Shown here: positions 6,304 to 15,900 of the stretch, piece after piece
Layout: the number at the start of each line of letters is the position of its first letter
Numbering within the stretch: position 1 is the stretch's first letter
IMG/VR virus record: IMGVR_UViG_3300025466_000019
Span: 24,349-88,348 of that record
Reading direction: 5' to 3' (one strand)
Source: a virus
Length of the DNA stretch: 64,000 nt
Notes under the pieces: generated by a model
The model's database searches: none
What the model was told of the DNA's origin: nothing
Seen by the model: the letters and a program-made list of their open reading frames with translations, nothing else
Position numbers and translations under genes: made by a program

Positions 6304-8291
6304 GCATCAATCCAGTCGGCTGAATTTGAATAAGATGTAAATCCGGATTCTTTTACCACTCGTAGTACATTGTTTACTCTTCCGATCAATTCCTCTTTGT
6401 GTGAAATCAGGAAAATGTTTTTATTTCTTTCTCTGGCCATCTTTTTTAACACACTTAGCCCTGCTTCAACACCTGCGGAATCCATGCCAGAATCTATCAA
6501 CTCGTCAATAAACAGCAGATTGATGGGTTTATACAAGTTTTCCCAAACATCTCGAAAGGCAAAACTCATGCTCAATATCAGTCTGTTACGTTCGCCTCGT
6601 GAAAGATTATCAAAATCTAGATCTTGACCAAAATTGGTGATTTCAACCGATAAATCATTTTGAAAAACCACCATATGAGGTAATCCCAATTTGTCTATGT
6701 AATAGCTTAGTCGTTTGTTGAGATAATTTAAATTTTGATCGATGATCTTTTTGCGTATAAAACTTTCTTTATTGGTCAGCAGCTTCAATAGGAATTCTTG
6801 ATGTTCTTTTAAATTGTTTAATTCGTTGATCTTGTGCCATGCAATTTCCTGCAATGCGGTTTTTTCTAATTCTTCAATTTGTTCCTGATAGGGATTTTCA
6901 TCCTGTTTTCTGTCAATCAATGTTTTCTCTAAAGAGTTAACTTGACTTTTATGATTGAGTGCATCGGCCTGTGTGGGATAAAACACAGTGGGCTTGTTGC
7001 CAATCTCGCCCACACCGTGAATCTGATCCACTACATTTTGCAATGTTTGATACACAGCATCATAATAATCTGTGGCATCTTTTAGATTGTGTTCAGCGTC
7101 ATGCACCAAGTTGGTATGCTTGTGATCCTGAAGAGTCTGTTCACACTGAGGACATTTTCGATCCGCCAATGCTGCAATTTCTCTTTGATATTTTTTAACC
7201 GACTTGTCCGCCTGTGACAATGCAGACTCGTAACTGATTTTTTGTCTGCGTAAATCCGTCAGCTGGTTATTTTTTTCCTGCCACAGAGCGAGGCCGGCAT
7301 GATCGCTCAATTCCTGTTCAATGTCAATGGCTTGCAAGGTCACGATGGCATCACTGAGATCTTGTAAATCGGAGGTCTTTTTATTTTCCCATGCGGTACT
7401 TTTTAGTATCAAAGAATTGATACTGCGTTGCACACTTTCGTTGGCTGTTTTTATGCTTTCAATTTTAATCTGTTCGGTTTGTATAGAATCCTTAGAAGAT
7501 TTAATCAACAGTTTGAGTGTTTCGGCCTTTTCACTCAGCAAAGTGATGCCCAGCAGTTGTTCAATCACTTCTCGTTGATCCGCAGCCTTCATGGAAAGAA
7601 AAGGTTCGGTATATGTGTTCAAGGCTACTAGATGTTTGAACATGGTATGACTCATGCCCAACTTGTGTTCTATGAATTTTTGCGTTTCTCTGCTGTCGCC
7701 CTGCGCATCATCGTCCTTGCTTTCATGCTCGTGATTATTGATGAAAACCTTGAGCACGTTTGGTTTTCGACCTCGTTCAATGCGTATAAGTTCGCCGTCA
7801 TTTTCAAACTCGCCGGTGACCAACATGTTCTTGCCGTTGATTTTGTTGATCAAGTTTTCTTTCTTGATATTGGACAACGCCTGCCCAAACCACAGATAGG
7901 ACAATGAATTAATAATGGTCGTGTTGTGTGATAATATGCCGTTGGTATAGTATCTGTGATCTGCCGAATCTACTGTGATATCAAACATGTTTTCTGTTCT
8001 ATCGGACACAGACAGCGAGGTAACTAGTTCTGGACCATGCTGGGTCTGCACATATGAGCTTGGTTTGATATGCTTGACGAATTTTTCGTTGAGCTTTTCA
8101 TCAAACAAGATATGATCATCTGCGCACTCAAGCATTTTTCCGGATTCTGTTTGAATAGTCCAAACTTGATATGGCACAGTTTTCATTATTTTAGAAATGG
8201 GTTTCCACCCAGAATCTGTTTCTATCTCAAGATTCTGCAAATCCACACTGTCGACAAATTTTCTGTTCACTGTGTCAGAAATTGAATGCAT
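6300..8291 (-). CDS. 46: gp46 recombination ATPase, C-terminal part preceded by intein C-half
   Basis: 663 residues. Residues 1-123 are the C-half of a split intein: block B is GKMLECADDHILF near 51-63 (His60), block F MFDITVDSADHRYY near 102-115, and it ends in NGILSHN with the splice junction after Asn123 (base 7923). Residues 124-663 are the SbcC/Rad50-like gp46: they begin TTIINSLSYLWFG, which completes the P-loop, carry a coiled coil with the zinc hook CPQC, the ABC signature LSRGERNR, Walker B NLLFIDEL and the switch ISHKEE. Joined to the N-fragment at 9608 this gives a 593-residue gp46, which with gp47 resects DNA ends for recombination-dependent replication. The ATG at 8291 lies inside the end of the endonuclease gene and is in the same frame as the N-fragment. 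Confidence 0.9.
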   Translation of the reverse strand: MHSISDTVNRKFVDSVDLQNLEIETDSGWKPISKIMKTVPYQVWTIQTESGKMLECADDHILFDEKLNEKFVKHIKPSSYVQTQHGPELVTSLSVSDRTENMFDITVDSADHRYYTNGILSHNTTIINSLSYLWFGQALSNIKKENLINKINGKNMLVTGEFENDGELIRIERGRKPNVLKVFINNHEHESKDDDAQGDSRETQKFIEHKLGMSHTMFKHLVALNTYTEPFLSMKAADQREVIEQLLGITLLSEKAETLKLLIKSSKDSIQTEQIKIESIKTANESVQRSINSLILKSTAWENKKTSDLQDLSDAIVTLQAIDIEQELSDHAGLALWQEKNNQLTDLRRQKISYESALSQADKSVKKYQREIAALADRKCPQCEQTLQDHKHTNLVHDAEHNLKDATDYYDAVYQTLQNVVDQIHGVGEIGNKPTVFYPTQADALNHKSQVNSLEKTLIDRKQDENPYQEQIEELEKTALQEIAWHKINELNNLKEHQEFLLKLLTNKESFIRKKIIDQNLNYLNKRLSYYIDKLGLPHMVVFQNDLSVEITNFGQDLDFDNLSRGERNRLILSMSFAFRDVWENLYKPINLLFIDELIDSGMDSAGVEAGLSVLKKMARERNKNIFLISHKEELIGRVNNVLRVVKESGFTSYSNSADWIDA

Positions 8292-9367
8292 TTTTCTATG
8301 GTTCCTGTCTTATCTTTTTTGAAATCTGATTCCCATACCACTAATACTTCATAGCCTTGATCAAAGGCGACCTTTAATTTTATACGGTCGATCTCCCATC
8401 TGTCAATGGCTTTGATTTTTGTTCTTGGATTTATATGTTCTGATGAATATTTCTTTGGGTTACTGTGCCAAAAATCGCCATTATATTCAATAATTTTTTT
8501 GCCAACATTTATGTCATAGACATATTGCTTTTTATCTGACTTATTCAATGTGAATTGATGTTCTACTGATGGAAATATTTTCTTTACTTCAGCAAGGATT
8601 ATTTTTTCAGCAGCAGAGACAGTGATTCCTTTTGATAATTTCAATCGATTAATTCTAGCTTTCTCTTCTGGTAATTTAGCACTTAATGTTGCTTGCCACT
8701 TATCCTGTCTCGCTTGCCAAATTGATATTCCGTTTTCTTCTCCATATTTTTGTACACAGATATCTTTGGAAAAATATTTTTGATTCTCTGATACCAGCTC
8801 TTTTGCTTCATCAATGGAATATCCTCTAGCAGTGTAGTATTCTTCACATCTTTTCGATGTTGCTCTTCGGATATGTTTATCCATCCCAATTTTAGCACCT
8901 TTTTTATTATTTTTTTGTTTGGTATCCGATGCTAACTGTGCGGCATCTATTTCAGAGTAACCCTGTTTGATCCAATACTCTGCTCTAATGGGTCTACGAC
9001 TATTACGTTCAAAATCTGCTTCATCTACCGTATAGTTTGTTCCAGTGACTGGATTGATTTTTTCCAACCAAGTTTTGCGACTGTACACACTTTTACAGTT
9101 TTTTTGTTTGTTTTCTTTGGATTTGATGTGAGATTCTGCATCAGTCCATCCTCGAGACAGCCAGTATACTTTGGTATGTTTTGATAGTGTTGTGGTTAGA
9201 TTCAATTTGCTTCTCAAAAACTTTTCAATGATCTTTTTATTATTTTCAATATTAGATTCTAATAGTTCGTGTAGAAGATTCTGATACAGATCAGATTTGA
9301 GATTTTTAATAGTATTATTCAAGATATCTTTGCAGTTATTTTCTAGACTGTTGTTCCAACGCGGCAT
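8267..9367 (-). CDS. Vsr-like (EDxHD family) homing endonuclease between split-intein halves
   Basis: 366 residues in a different frame from gp46; its ATG (GGGAG 9 bases upstream) lies in the intein N-half gene and its stop lies in the intein C-half gene. Three copies of a helical repeat are visible: YWLSRGWTDAESHI, YWIKQGYSEIDAAQL and YYTARGYSIDEAKEL, of the type that precedes the nuclease in this family. The C-terminal 110 residues are Vsr-like: YVYDI, KIIEYNGDFWHSNP, IDRWEIDR and VLVVWESDF supply the Asp/Glu/His residues. The protein should cut intein-less gp46 genes and so spread the whole element. This is the arrangement known from metagenomic 'fractured genes' with split inteins. Confidence 0.85.
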   Translation of the reverse strand: MPRWNNSLENNCKDILNNTIKNLKSDLYQNLLHELLESNIENNKKIIEKFLRSKLNLTTTLSKHTKVYWLSRGWTDAESHIKSKENKQKNCKSVYSRKTWLEKINPVTGTNYTVDEADFERNSRRPIRAEYWIKQGYSEIDAAQLASDTKQKNNKKGAKIGMDKHIRRATSKRCEEYYTARGYSIDEAKELVSENQKYFSKDICVQKYGEENGISIWQARQDKWQATLSAKLPEEKARINRLKLSKGITVSAAEKIILAEVKKIFPSVEHQFTLNKSDKKQYVYDINVGKKIIEYNGDFWHSNPKKYSSEHINPRTKIKAIDRWEIDRIKLKVAFDQGYEVLVVWESDFKKDKTGTIEKCIQFLTQ

Positions 9368-9608
9368 TGTATAATTCTCCCATGGTCAGTTGGGTTATTT
9401 CACCAGTTACAGTGTTCCTAACCTTTACTAATGTATTTATACAAACACACTTGCCAGTGCCATTCCTGCTGCCGGTATCGTCGCCGCCTAGATCGAGATT
9501 GGCACCCAGCACCAAGGTCAGCATTTCTTTGCTGAAATCCACAGCCTGAGTCTGTTGACCCACGCTCATAAAATTCTTTACAGTCAAATTTTTGATTTTC
9601 AAGGTCAT
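9336..9608 (-). CDS. 46: gp46 N-terminal fragment fused to intein N-half
   Basis: 90 residues. Residues 1-53 are the start of gp46 (LKIKNLTVKNFMSVG, then the phage-type loop GANLDLGGDD and P-loop residues NGTGK). Residue 54 is Cys, the first residue of an intein: CVCINTLVKV is block A, and only 37 intein residues follow before the stop at 9336. The other half is encoded at 8291-7923. Splicing in trans would join Lys53 to Thr-Thr and rebuild NGTGKTT, the Walker A motif, so no active gp46 can form without it. The ATG overlaps the gp47 stop (ATGA). The N-half is unusually short, resembling atypically split inteins such as AceL-TerL. Confidence 0.9.
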   Translation of the reverse strand: MTLKIKNLTVKNFMSVGQQTQAVDFSKEMLTLVLGANLDLGGDDTGSRNGTGKCVCINTLVKVRNTVTGEITQLTMGELYNAALEQQSRK

Positions 9609-10618
9609 AGGCTGTTGTAAATTTCCAATAAAAGTTTTTGATTAAACTGTTCACTTTCAATATTGACCAATCCTTGAGATACAATTTGATCAACACTTTC
9701 AAATCCGGAACCAACGTTTTCGTTCACTATTTCGTCTAGTGATATCTTTTCCTGTATCATGCTGAATTCACGTATGTCATGCTCATTCACAAAAGTTTCC
9801 TTGATAAAAGTGGCTTCTTCGTAGCTGACATCAATATCTAAATTGACTTTGAGATACATTTTTGACTTGAGAATGGATTCCTTGTTGTCTATCAATTGAC
9901 TGAGATTCAGCGTTCTATATTTGGGAGCATCGGGCCATGCTGCAAATTGAGGTTTACCGCCCCATTCCAATGTCATCATGCCGCGTTCATCATCGCCGGC
10001 ATCGGCATAATTATGCGGAAATGCGTTGCCAATGTACCAAATCTTGTTTTGATTCTGTCTTTTATGGAAATGGCCTGAAAACACATAATCTTGATGATGA
10101 AAATGCGATGCCTGCAGCTCTCCGTGATCCGGCATTTGTATCATGGCGTTCATGTAAAATGAAGGTAATTCCAAATGCCCAAAAATATACTTGCTTTTAA
10201 TTTTACTGATGTTTTTCCATTCATCACCAATCAACCAAGGGATCAATGTCACATCATCAATTGTGGTCACATGATCAATCACAGTGACACCCGGAATGTA
10301 CTTTCCAAAGATTGAACTGTGTACATCACGTTTGTCTTTGTAAAACAAATCATGATTTCCAGGAAACCAGATAAATTTTTCAAACGCCGACCCTAATTTC
10401 TCCAGACACCTAATGCTGGTGTCTAGAGTGATTAGATTGATGGAATTACGATGGTGATGCCAATCGCCTAGGAAAATCCCAGTGTCACAATTTTGTTGTT
10501 TGGCCTGCTCTATAAACCAATCAACAAAATCCTCGCAATCTTTAAGATGAGCGAGGCTGTTACTTTTGAGGCCAAAGTGTATGTCGGTCATGCACGCTAC
10601 TTTCTTAAACAGTGGCAT
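9605..10618 (-). CDS. 47: gp47 Mre11/SbcD-like recombination nuclease subunit
   Basis: 337 residues, the usual size of T4 gp47 (339). The metallophosphoesterase motifs appear in order: TDIHFG (residues 11-16), GDWHHH (near 51), PGNHD (near 88), GHLELPSF (near 146) and SGHFHKR (near 180). It binds two metal ions and forms the nuclease of the gp46-gp47 complex that resects DNA ends for recombination and recombination-dependent replication. A host-type promoter lies directly upstream and AAGGAG sits 9-14 bases before the ATG. It is the first gene of the gp47-gp46 unit. Confidence 0.92.
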   Translation of the reverse strand: MPLFKKVACMTDIHFGLKSNSLAHLKDCEDFVDWFIEQAKQQNCDTGIFLGDWHHHRNSINLITLDTSIRCLEKLGSAFEKFIWFPGNHDLFYKDKRDVHSSIFGKYIPGVTVIDHVTTIDDVTLIPWLIGDEWKNISKIKSKYIFGHLELPSFYMNAMIQMPDHGELQASHFHHQDYVFSGHFHKRQNQNKIWYIGNAFPHNYADAGDDERGMMTLEWGGKPQFAAWPDAPKYRTLNLSQLIDNKESILKSKMYLKVNLDIDVSYEEATFIKETFVNEHDIREFSMIQEKISLDEIVNENVGSGFESVDQIVSQGLVNIESEQFNQKLLLEIYNSL

Positions 10619-10638
10619 ATTGTAATTCTCCTTGCCTT

Positions 10639-10667
10639 ATATTAGCAAAGGACTGTGGACAAGTCAA
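10639..10667 (-). promoter_or_regulatory. Sigma70-type promoter for gp47-gp46
   Basis: TTGACT (10667-10662), 17-bp spacer, TAATAT (10644-10639) on the - strand, leaving a leader of roughly 14 bases with AAGGAG before gp47. The gp55 stop codon TGA is embedded in the -35 hexamer. Confidence 0.8.
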
Positions 10668-11575
10668 CTTTCTTCTTCATCAACAGGAGCATAGTCGCCT
10701 TCTTGGCTTTTTGGCATCCGAGTATTTTTGTAGATTTCAGCCTGTTTGGCCACTTCTTCGGCAAACTCCTGTTGAGTTTGTCTGGTCATGCTTGGAGTCA
10801 ATCCGTTGACTTCGAGCAAATCATCTCTGATAGTTTGATTCTTCTTTTCAATATTGAGCACTCTGGTAAACGAATTGGTTACCGCGGCGGTGTAATAGGC
10901 AAATGGATTTTCTGACTTTGATTCATCAAACTGTAGTCCAATTTGGCTCAATTGAAGTATGGCCTGTCCTCGCATTTCATCAACGTAGGTATATCCTCTC
11001 CAGTTGCTGCGTTGTGCATATCTTTCGCTGAGTTTAATGAACATTTTGCCTAGATTTTCTGTGATCCTGCCGTGATCTTTACAAAACTTGCCTTTTAAAA
11101 TATCACCCTTCCAGTGACTTAATCCCACACATTCCAATTGGTCTTTTTCGTTAAATTTGTAATGCTGAAAAGGTGGAAAATTTACCTTTTCGTGAGAGTC
11201 GGCCACTGTTTTAGTTGTCTTTTTCCTTCCAGGCGCTAACGGAATATGATCAAATGTCATCACACGTATGATGATATCTTGTTTGTTTATGGTTTTATAA
11301 TCTGGCGTACATTCGGCCAATTTAATTTTTTTATCACCAGTTGATCTTGCCTCAACAAAGGCGTTTAATCCTAGTCTTTTAGCTCTGGTTCTTTTGGCAT
11401 CCGCAATTGTGCGAATATTGATCTTGTCCAAACCGGTTAATATTATGTCGTATTGTCCATATTCGGGTTTTAAAAAACTAGAATATGAACATTTGCTTTT
11501 GTGTATTTCTGCTAGTAAATCTCTATTGTTTAAATATTTTACTTTTCTTCCTGTTGCATTTATTGTTGTTGTCAT
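10664..11575 (-). CDS. 55: gp55-like late-transcription sigma factor, extended N-terminus
   Basis: 303 residues from ATG 11575 (AGGAG 10-14 bases upstream); the frame continues to a TTG at 11617 but that would place the ribosome site inside the gene. The C-terminal half is the minimal region 2 sigma domain of gp55: ITENLGKMFIKLSERYA, YVDEMRGQAILQL and NPFAYYTAAVTNSF, then a basic helix (RVLNIEKKNQ). gp55 lets host RNA polymerase read TATAAATA late promoters together with the clamp gp45, also encoded here. T4 gp55 is 185 residues, so the first 150 (with DLLAEIHKSKCSYSSF) are an extra part of unknown role. A strong sigma70-type promoter precedes it. Confidence 0.85.
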   Translation of the reverse strand: MTTTINATGRKVKYLNNRDLLAEIHKSKCSYSSFLKPEYGQYDIILTGLDKINIRTIADAKRTRAKRLGLNAFVEARSTGDKKIKLAECTPDYKTINKQDIIIRVMTFDHIPLAPGRKKTTKTVADSHEKVNFPPFQHYKFNEKDQLECVGLSHWKGDILKGKFCKDHGRITENLGKMFIKLSERYAQRSNWRGYTYVDEMRGQAILQLSQIGLQFDESKSENPFAYYTAAVTNSFTRVLNIEKKNQTIRDDLLEVNGLTPSMTRQTQQEFAEEVAKQAEIYKNTRMPKSQEGDYAPVDEEES

Positions 11576-11599
11576 TGGCCCAGGTCTCCTATTATTTTT

Positions 11600-11628
11600 A
11601 ATATAACAAAAATACAATTAAATGTCAA
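11600..11628 (-). promoter_or_regulatory. Sigma70-type promoter for gp55
   Basis: TTGACA (11628-11623), 17-bp spacer, TATATT (11605-11600) on the - strand, about 18 bases of leader before ATG 11575. Early host-driven expression of the late sigma factor is expected. Confidence 0.82.
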
Positions 11629-11645
11629 GCATTTAAGTGCGTATA

Positions 11646-11664
11646 TTATTTATTGGTTAAATAC
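11646..11664. promoter_or_regulatory. Late-promoter-like motifs in divergent spacer
   Basis: TTAAATAC on the + strand at 11657-11664 lies 19 bases before the ATG of the baseplate cluster, with CAGGAG between. AATAAATAA is on the - strand at 11654-11646, pointing to gp55. The + motif is the best candidate late start for the tail operon. Confidence 0.4.
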
Positions 11665-11683
11665 GTTACAGGAGCATTGATAC

Positions 11684-12604
11684 ATGGCAACTCAATCATC
11701 AATTGAGACATTTTTAAATGGTGGAACCAAAACTACAGGAGCAGACGGGATAACCTACTCGAGTGTTTTGGCCAGTAGCACAGATAATATTGTAAATCCT
11801 AGTAATTCAGATGCCATAACGCTTAAAAAATACGCCAAAGCTACCTTGGTAAATTCCAAAGATCCGCTTGTTAATTCTCCCACCAGCACGGTAAAGTCAC
11901 CAACTTCCACTGCAGACATCAATGACAATGGAAAACCAACTGCGGTTCCTGATAAGGTAACCCCGGCCAGAGCAAGATTCATGGATTCATCTGATCAAAG
12001 GGTTAGATTAATTGTGCCCAATTATTACATACAATCAGGCACACTGGCCGCAGGACCAGATGATATTTTAAAGAAAAATTTAGGAATATTGTTTCCTTAT
12101 ACTCCCAGTATCAAGATTGAATATACTGCAAATTATAAAACAACCAATGTTGTACACTCAAATTACGCACTGAATTTTTATCAACATTCTCAAATAGGCG
12201 ACATTGTGATCGAAGGACCAATAACAGTTCAGAATGATCAAGATGCTCAAATTTGGCTTGCAATGCAACATCTTTTGCGAGCATTGATCAAAATGCCCTT
12301 TGGAGACGACCAGTATGCAGGAAGTCCTCCGCCAGTATGTAGATTATATGCTCGAGGTGATTACATGTTTAATCAAACCCCGGTCGCTGTAAAATCGTTT
12401 AGTTTTGACTTACCAGACTCAGTGGATTACTACACAGTTCCGTCATCCATGGACGGTTCTAACTCCAATTTTGGCATAAGTTCGGTTCCGGTATATTCTA
12501 AATTATCAATTACCTTGGTACCAATATACAGTAGATCCGAAATGTTATCCGGAACAGTGCAGGGATGGCTTACTGGCGGTCAAAGATTTGATGGATATCT
12601 ATAA
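11684..12604 (+). CDS. 48: gp48/gp54-like baseplate tail-tube cap protein
   Basis: 306 residues. The first 95 are Ser/Thr/Asn-rich and probably disordered. The folded part begins near residue 100 (RVRLIVPNYYIQSG) and includes LGILFPYTPSIKIEY, the Asn/Tyr block NVVHSNYALNFYQHSQIGDI, MQHLLRALIKMPFG, the PPPVCRLYARG turn and KSFSFDLPDSVDYY, a pattern I recognise in T4-like baseplate-tube junction proteins gp48 and gp54, which share a fold. It should cap the baseplate and start tube polymerisation. It heads the + strand tail cluster and overlaps gp53 (TAATG). gp48 and gp54 cannot be separated with certainty. Confidence 0.65.
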   Translation: MATQSSIETFLNGGTKTTGADGITYSSVLASSTDNIVNPSNSDAITLKKYAKATLVNSKDPLVNSPTSTVKSPTSTADINDNGKPTAVPDKVTPARARFMDSSDQRVRLIVPNYYIQSGTLAAGPDDILKKNLGILFPYTPSIKIEYTANYKTTNVVHSNYALNFYQHSQIGDIVIEGPITVQNDQDAQIWLAMQHLLRALIKMPFGDDQYAGSPPPVCRLYARGDYMFNQTPVAVKSFSFDLPDSVDYYTVPSSMDGSNSNFGISSVPVYSKLSITLVPIYSRSEMLSGTVQGWLTGGQRFDGYL

Positions 12605-12933
12605 TGTCAGCAGTATATTCCAAAGACAGTCCATACTATACAACTCCGATTAAGGGATCCTATCTTGACATCATTAATTTTAGAAATATTCCCAATGTTA
12701 CCAATGATGTTCAATTTCGAGTGACCACACAGTATGCAAACAGACCGGATCTATTGGCTCATGACCTATATGGAAATTCCAATCTATGGTGGGTTTTCGC
12801 TGTCAGGAATAAGGATATTATTCAGGATCCAATCTATGATATGTATGCCGGACAAACTATATATCTTCCTCAACCGTCTACGATACAAACATTAATAGGT
12901 CAAAATTTAGGTCAAAACCTATCAGGATCCTAA
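12604..12933 (+). CDS. 53: gp53-like baseplate wedge protein
   Basis: 109 residues. YSKDSPYYTT at the start, then YANRPDLLAHDLYGNSNLWW and VFAVRNKDIIQDPIYD followed by AGQTIYLP is the conserved core of T4-like gp53, including the LysM-like segment that ends in a strand and IYLP. T4 gp53 is longer (196), so this is a compact version. In T4 it joins neighbouring wedges to the hub. Its ATG overlaps the preceding stop, and the next gene begins three bases after its own stop, so the three are translated as a unit. Confidence 0.8.
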   Translation: MSAVYSKDSPYYTTPIKGSYLDIINFRNIPNVTNDVQFRVTTQYANRPDLLAHDLYGNSNLWWVFAVRNKDIIQDPIYDMYAGQTIYLPQPSTIQTLIGQNLGQNLSGS

Positions 12934-12936
12934 AAT

Positions 12937-15900
12937 ATGGCAGCACGTAAGTTTCCAACATCTGATCCGACCCGAGTATCTGGTTCAAAAGATATCCAAG
13001 ATAAAACTCCTAGTCCTGAAAAAATGCAGGCAAAAAAACAAACAGTCAACCAGTTTCGTAGACAGGCCAAAACAAATGTTCTCAACAACTACAGATCCTA
13101 TAATTATATTTTTACTCTGGCAGCGTTGGAAAAAAACGCATTAAATGATTCTTCACAATATAAAAATTCATCCAATTACTACGTGGTAGCCAAATCAGGA
13201 GGAAAAGGAACCAAAGGCATAACGAATACGCAACGCCCTAGTCCTACAGAATTAACCAAAGAAGAAAAAGCATTAAATCCACTGGAAAAAAATCTCGCTA
13301 GTCTGCGTAATAGAGTAAAGGATTCCGGTGTCTACCAGTTAAACAATCAATTGGTAGCTCAGTTTAATTCACAAAGTCCTGGAGCCAAAGATTTTTTTAT
13401 TAACAATGTCAAAATAGACACAGTTATGGGCGGAAGCAAAAATACCAGCATGTCTATTGCAACCAATTTTGATTTTGATATACTTGAGCCCTATAGCATG
13501 ACCGGTTTTTTAGAGGCATTACATGTTTCGGCTGTGGCTGCAGGATATGCCAGTTATGCAGAGGCCTGTTTTCTATTTAAAATAGAATTTGTAGGATATC
13601 CAGATGGAGATGGTTTGCCCGATCCAGTGTCAATACCCAATTCCAGCCGATATTTTGTAATAAGAATAACCGGAGTTGATATTACTGTAACAGAATCAGG
13701 AGCTTTATACAAATGCAAGGCTGTGTCAGTTGAACAAATTGCATTTGGCGAGGCCAATCAACTCAAAGATGATATTAAAATGTCGGGTACAAAGGTAGGA
13801 GACATATTATCTAATTTTATTAACGGAATAAACAATTCAAAAATAGATGATGCACAAACCACCAATCAGGACGAAGATAAGAATTTACATGACACCTACG
13901 AGATTTATTTTCCTCTAGTGACCGATACGGGTATAGATACTGCCTATCTTCAAAATCCATCGGGGTATGAGAAAAATGAAATTGCATCAAAAGAATTAAC
14001 AACACTATTAAAAAGTAATGAAAATTACGCATTTGCCACACCTGATAATAGCACTAGCACAACTGTGGTATCATACTCTCCCACGTCCAATGCAGTAAGT
14101 TTTTCAAAAGGACAAAATATACATGAATGTATAATTTCGGTAGTGAGAGATAGCAATTATACCAAAGATATTTTAAAAGGACTCAATGAGGGTAAGATTG
14201 CCGACTCCAAAGGCATGATCAAATATTTTATGGTACATGTAGAATTGGAATTTACCGGAAAATATAACAAAAATACAAATAGTCCGGTTTATAAATACCG
14301 ATATCTTGTAATTCCTTATCAAATACATCTAACAAGAATAAAGCCTAAACCTGATGGTATTATTGATACCACACAGTTAAAACTAAGTGCTCATCGTATC
14401 TATAATTATATATACACGGGAAAAAACGTTGATATATTAAATTTTCAATTACGTTTTAATAATTTATACTTCCAGGCCATTGCTAAGGTATTAGGAGATC
14501 AAACAACTTCTCCGGCCGCCGACAAATCTGTTCAACCTAGTAATCCAATATCTTCAAAATTTGGCCAAGGAACCACTGCCGCCCAAGCAAATAATTATAC
14601 TTTTGGAATTTCAAGAAAAATAACACCGGTAGATATAACCAAGCCTGTAGTGGATGGAACTCCAAACGCTGGTGTTCCTCAAGTTGATCCTTATGCAAGA
14701 TTGAGCAAAAACATGCATGAATCAATACTGGAAAATACAGATCAGTGCACAGCCGAAGTTGAAATCATTGGCGATCCTTACTACTTGGTCACAGGCGGGT
14801 CAGGCAATCAAAAATTAAAATTAAATTCGGACGGAACAGCCGGGGACGGCGAGGCTCCATACACAACATCGGATGTCAGTGTTGTGATGTTTTTTAAAAA
14901 CCCAGTTGATATAGATCCTGTTACTGGATTTGCCAATTTCAATAATGCCGTAGCAGAATACAGCGGAGTTTTTCAGGTAACTCAAGTTGAAAGCAAATTT
15001 AATGATGGACTTTTTACGCAAAAAATCAATTTAGTTAGAATTCCTGGGCAGGTAGAGGATGTTGATACAAGTAGCACGCCTTATGATCCAAATAACCCTG
15101 CTGTTTCGTCGCTTACTCCTGCATTTGTTCCGGTTCCGGATCCTTCAAAGGCCGCAGTTGAGCCCACAATTATTCCCGAAGCGACATCTCCTGCCGTACA
15201 AGAAAACTCGTCTAGAGCCAGTTATAATGCCTTGCTTGCATCTATCGCTAATGGTCTTCCTATAACAGGATTACCTGGCGATCTTTCAAATCTTGTTCCG
15301 GGATTTAATAATAATTTAGGATCTTTAAGCAATCTTGCGTCAATTGGTTCTTTAATAAATTCTGTAAAATCAAATATTGCAGGAGCTACCAATGCAGCAG
15401 GCGCATTAATTAATCAAGTGACCGGAAGTGCTGCACAAGGACTGAGTAATATCAGCACTGTGCTTAGATTGGCCAAATCTGGATTATCTGGCATATCAAT
15501 TAATTACAATAGTGCAGGTGGAAGTGTGGCTCAATTGAGCTTGTTGGGAAAATCAATAGGATTTTCCAATTCCACGCCTGATAATTTAGCAAGATCGATA
15601 TTATCATCAGGAGCCAAATTATCAAATGAAATTGGTTACACTGCTATGTCTGCTGTTAACAGACTTGAATCAAATTCAGCAGGCTTAATAAATGGAATAT
15701 CTGCCAAGATTGGCAATCTTCATGGTAACAGTGCCGCTTTGGGAATACAATTAGGAATCAATCCCAGTGTTTTAAGTGGATTGAGCATTAATTTACAATC
15801 CTCAATTTTGCATCGAATTTCGTCATTGGCCGCTACTGTTCCTAGAAATGTTGACTTAAACAACGAAATTAAAAATGGAATACTAATCGATAATCTTCCT

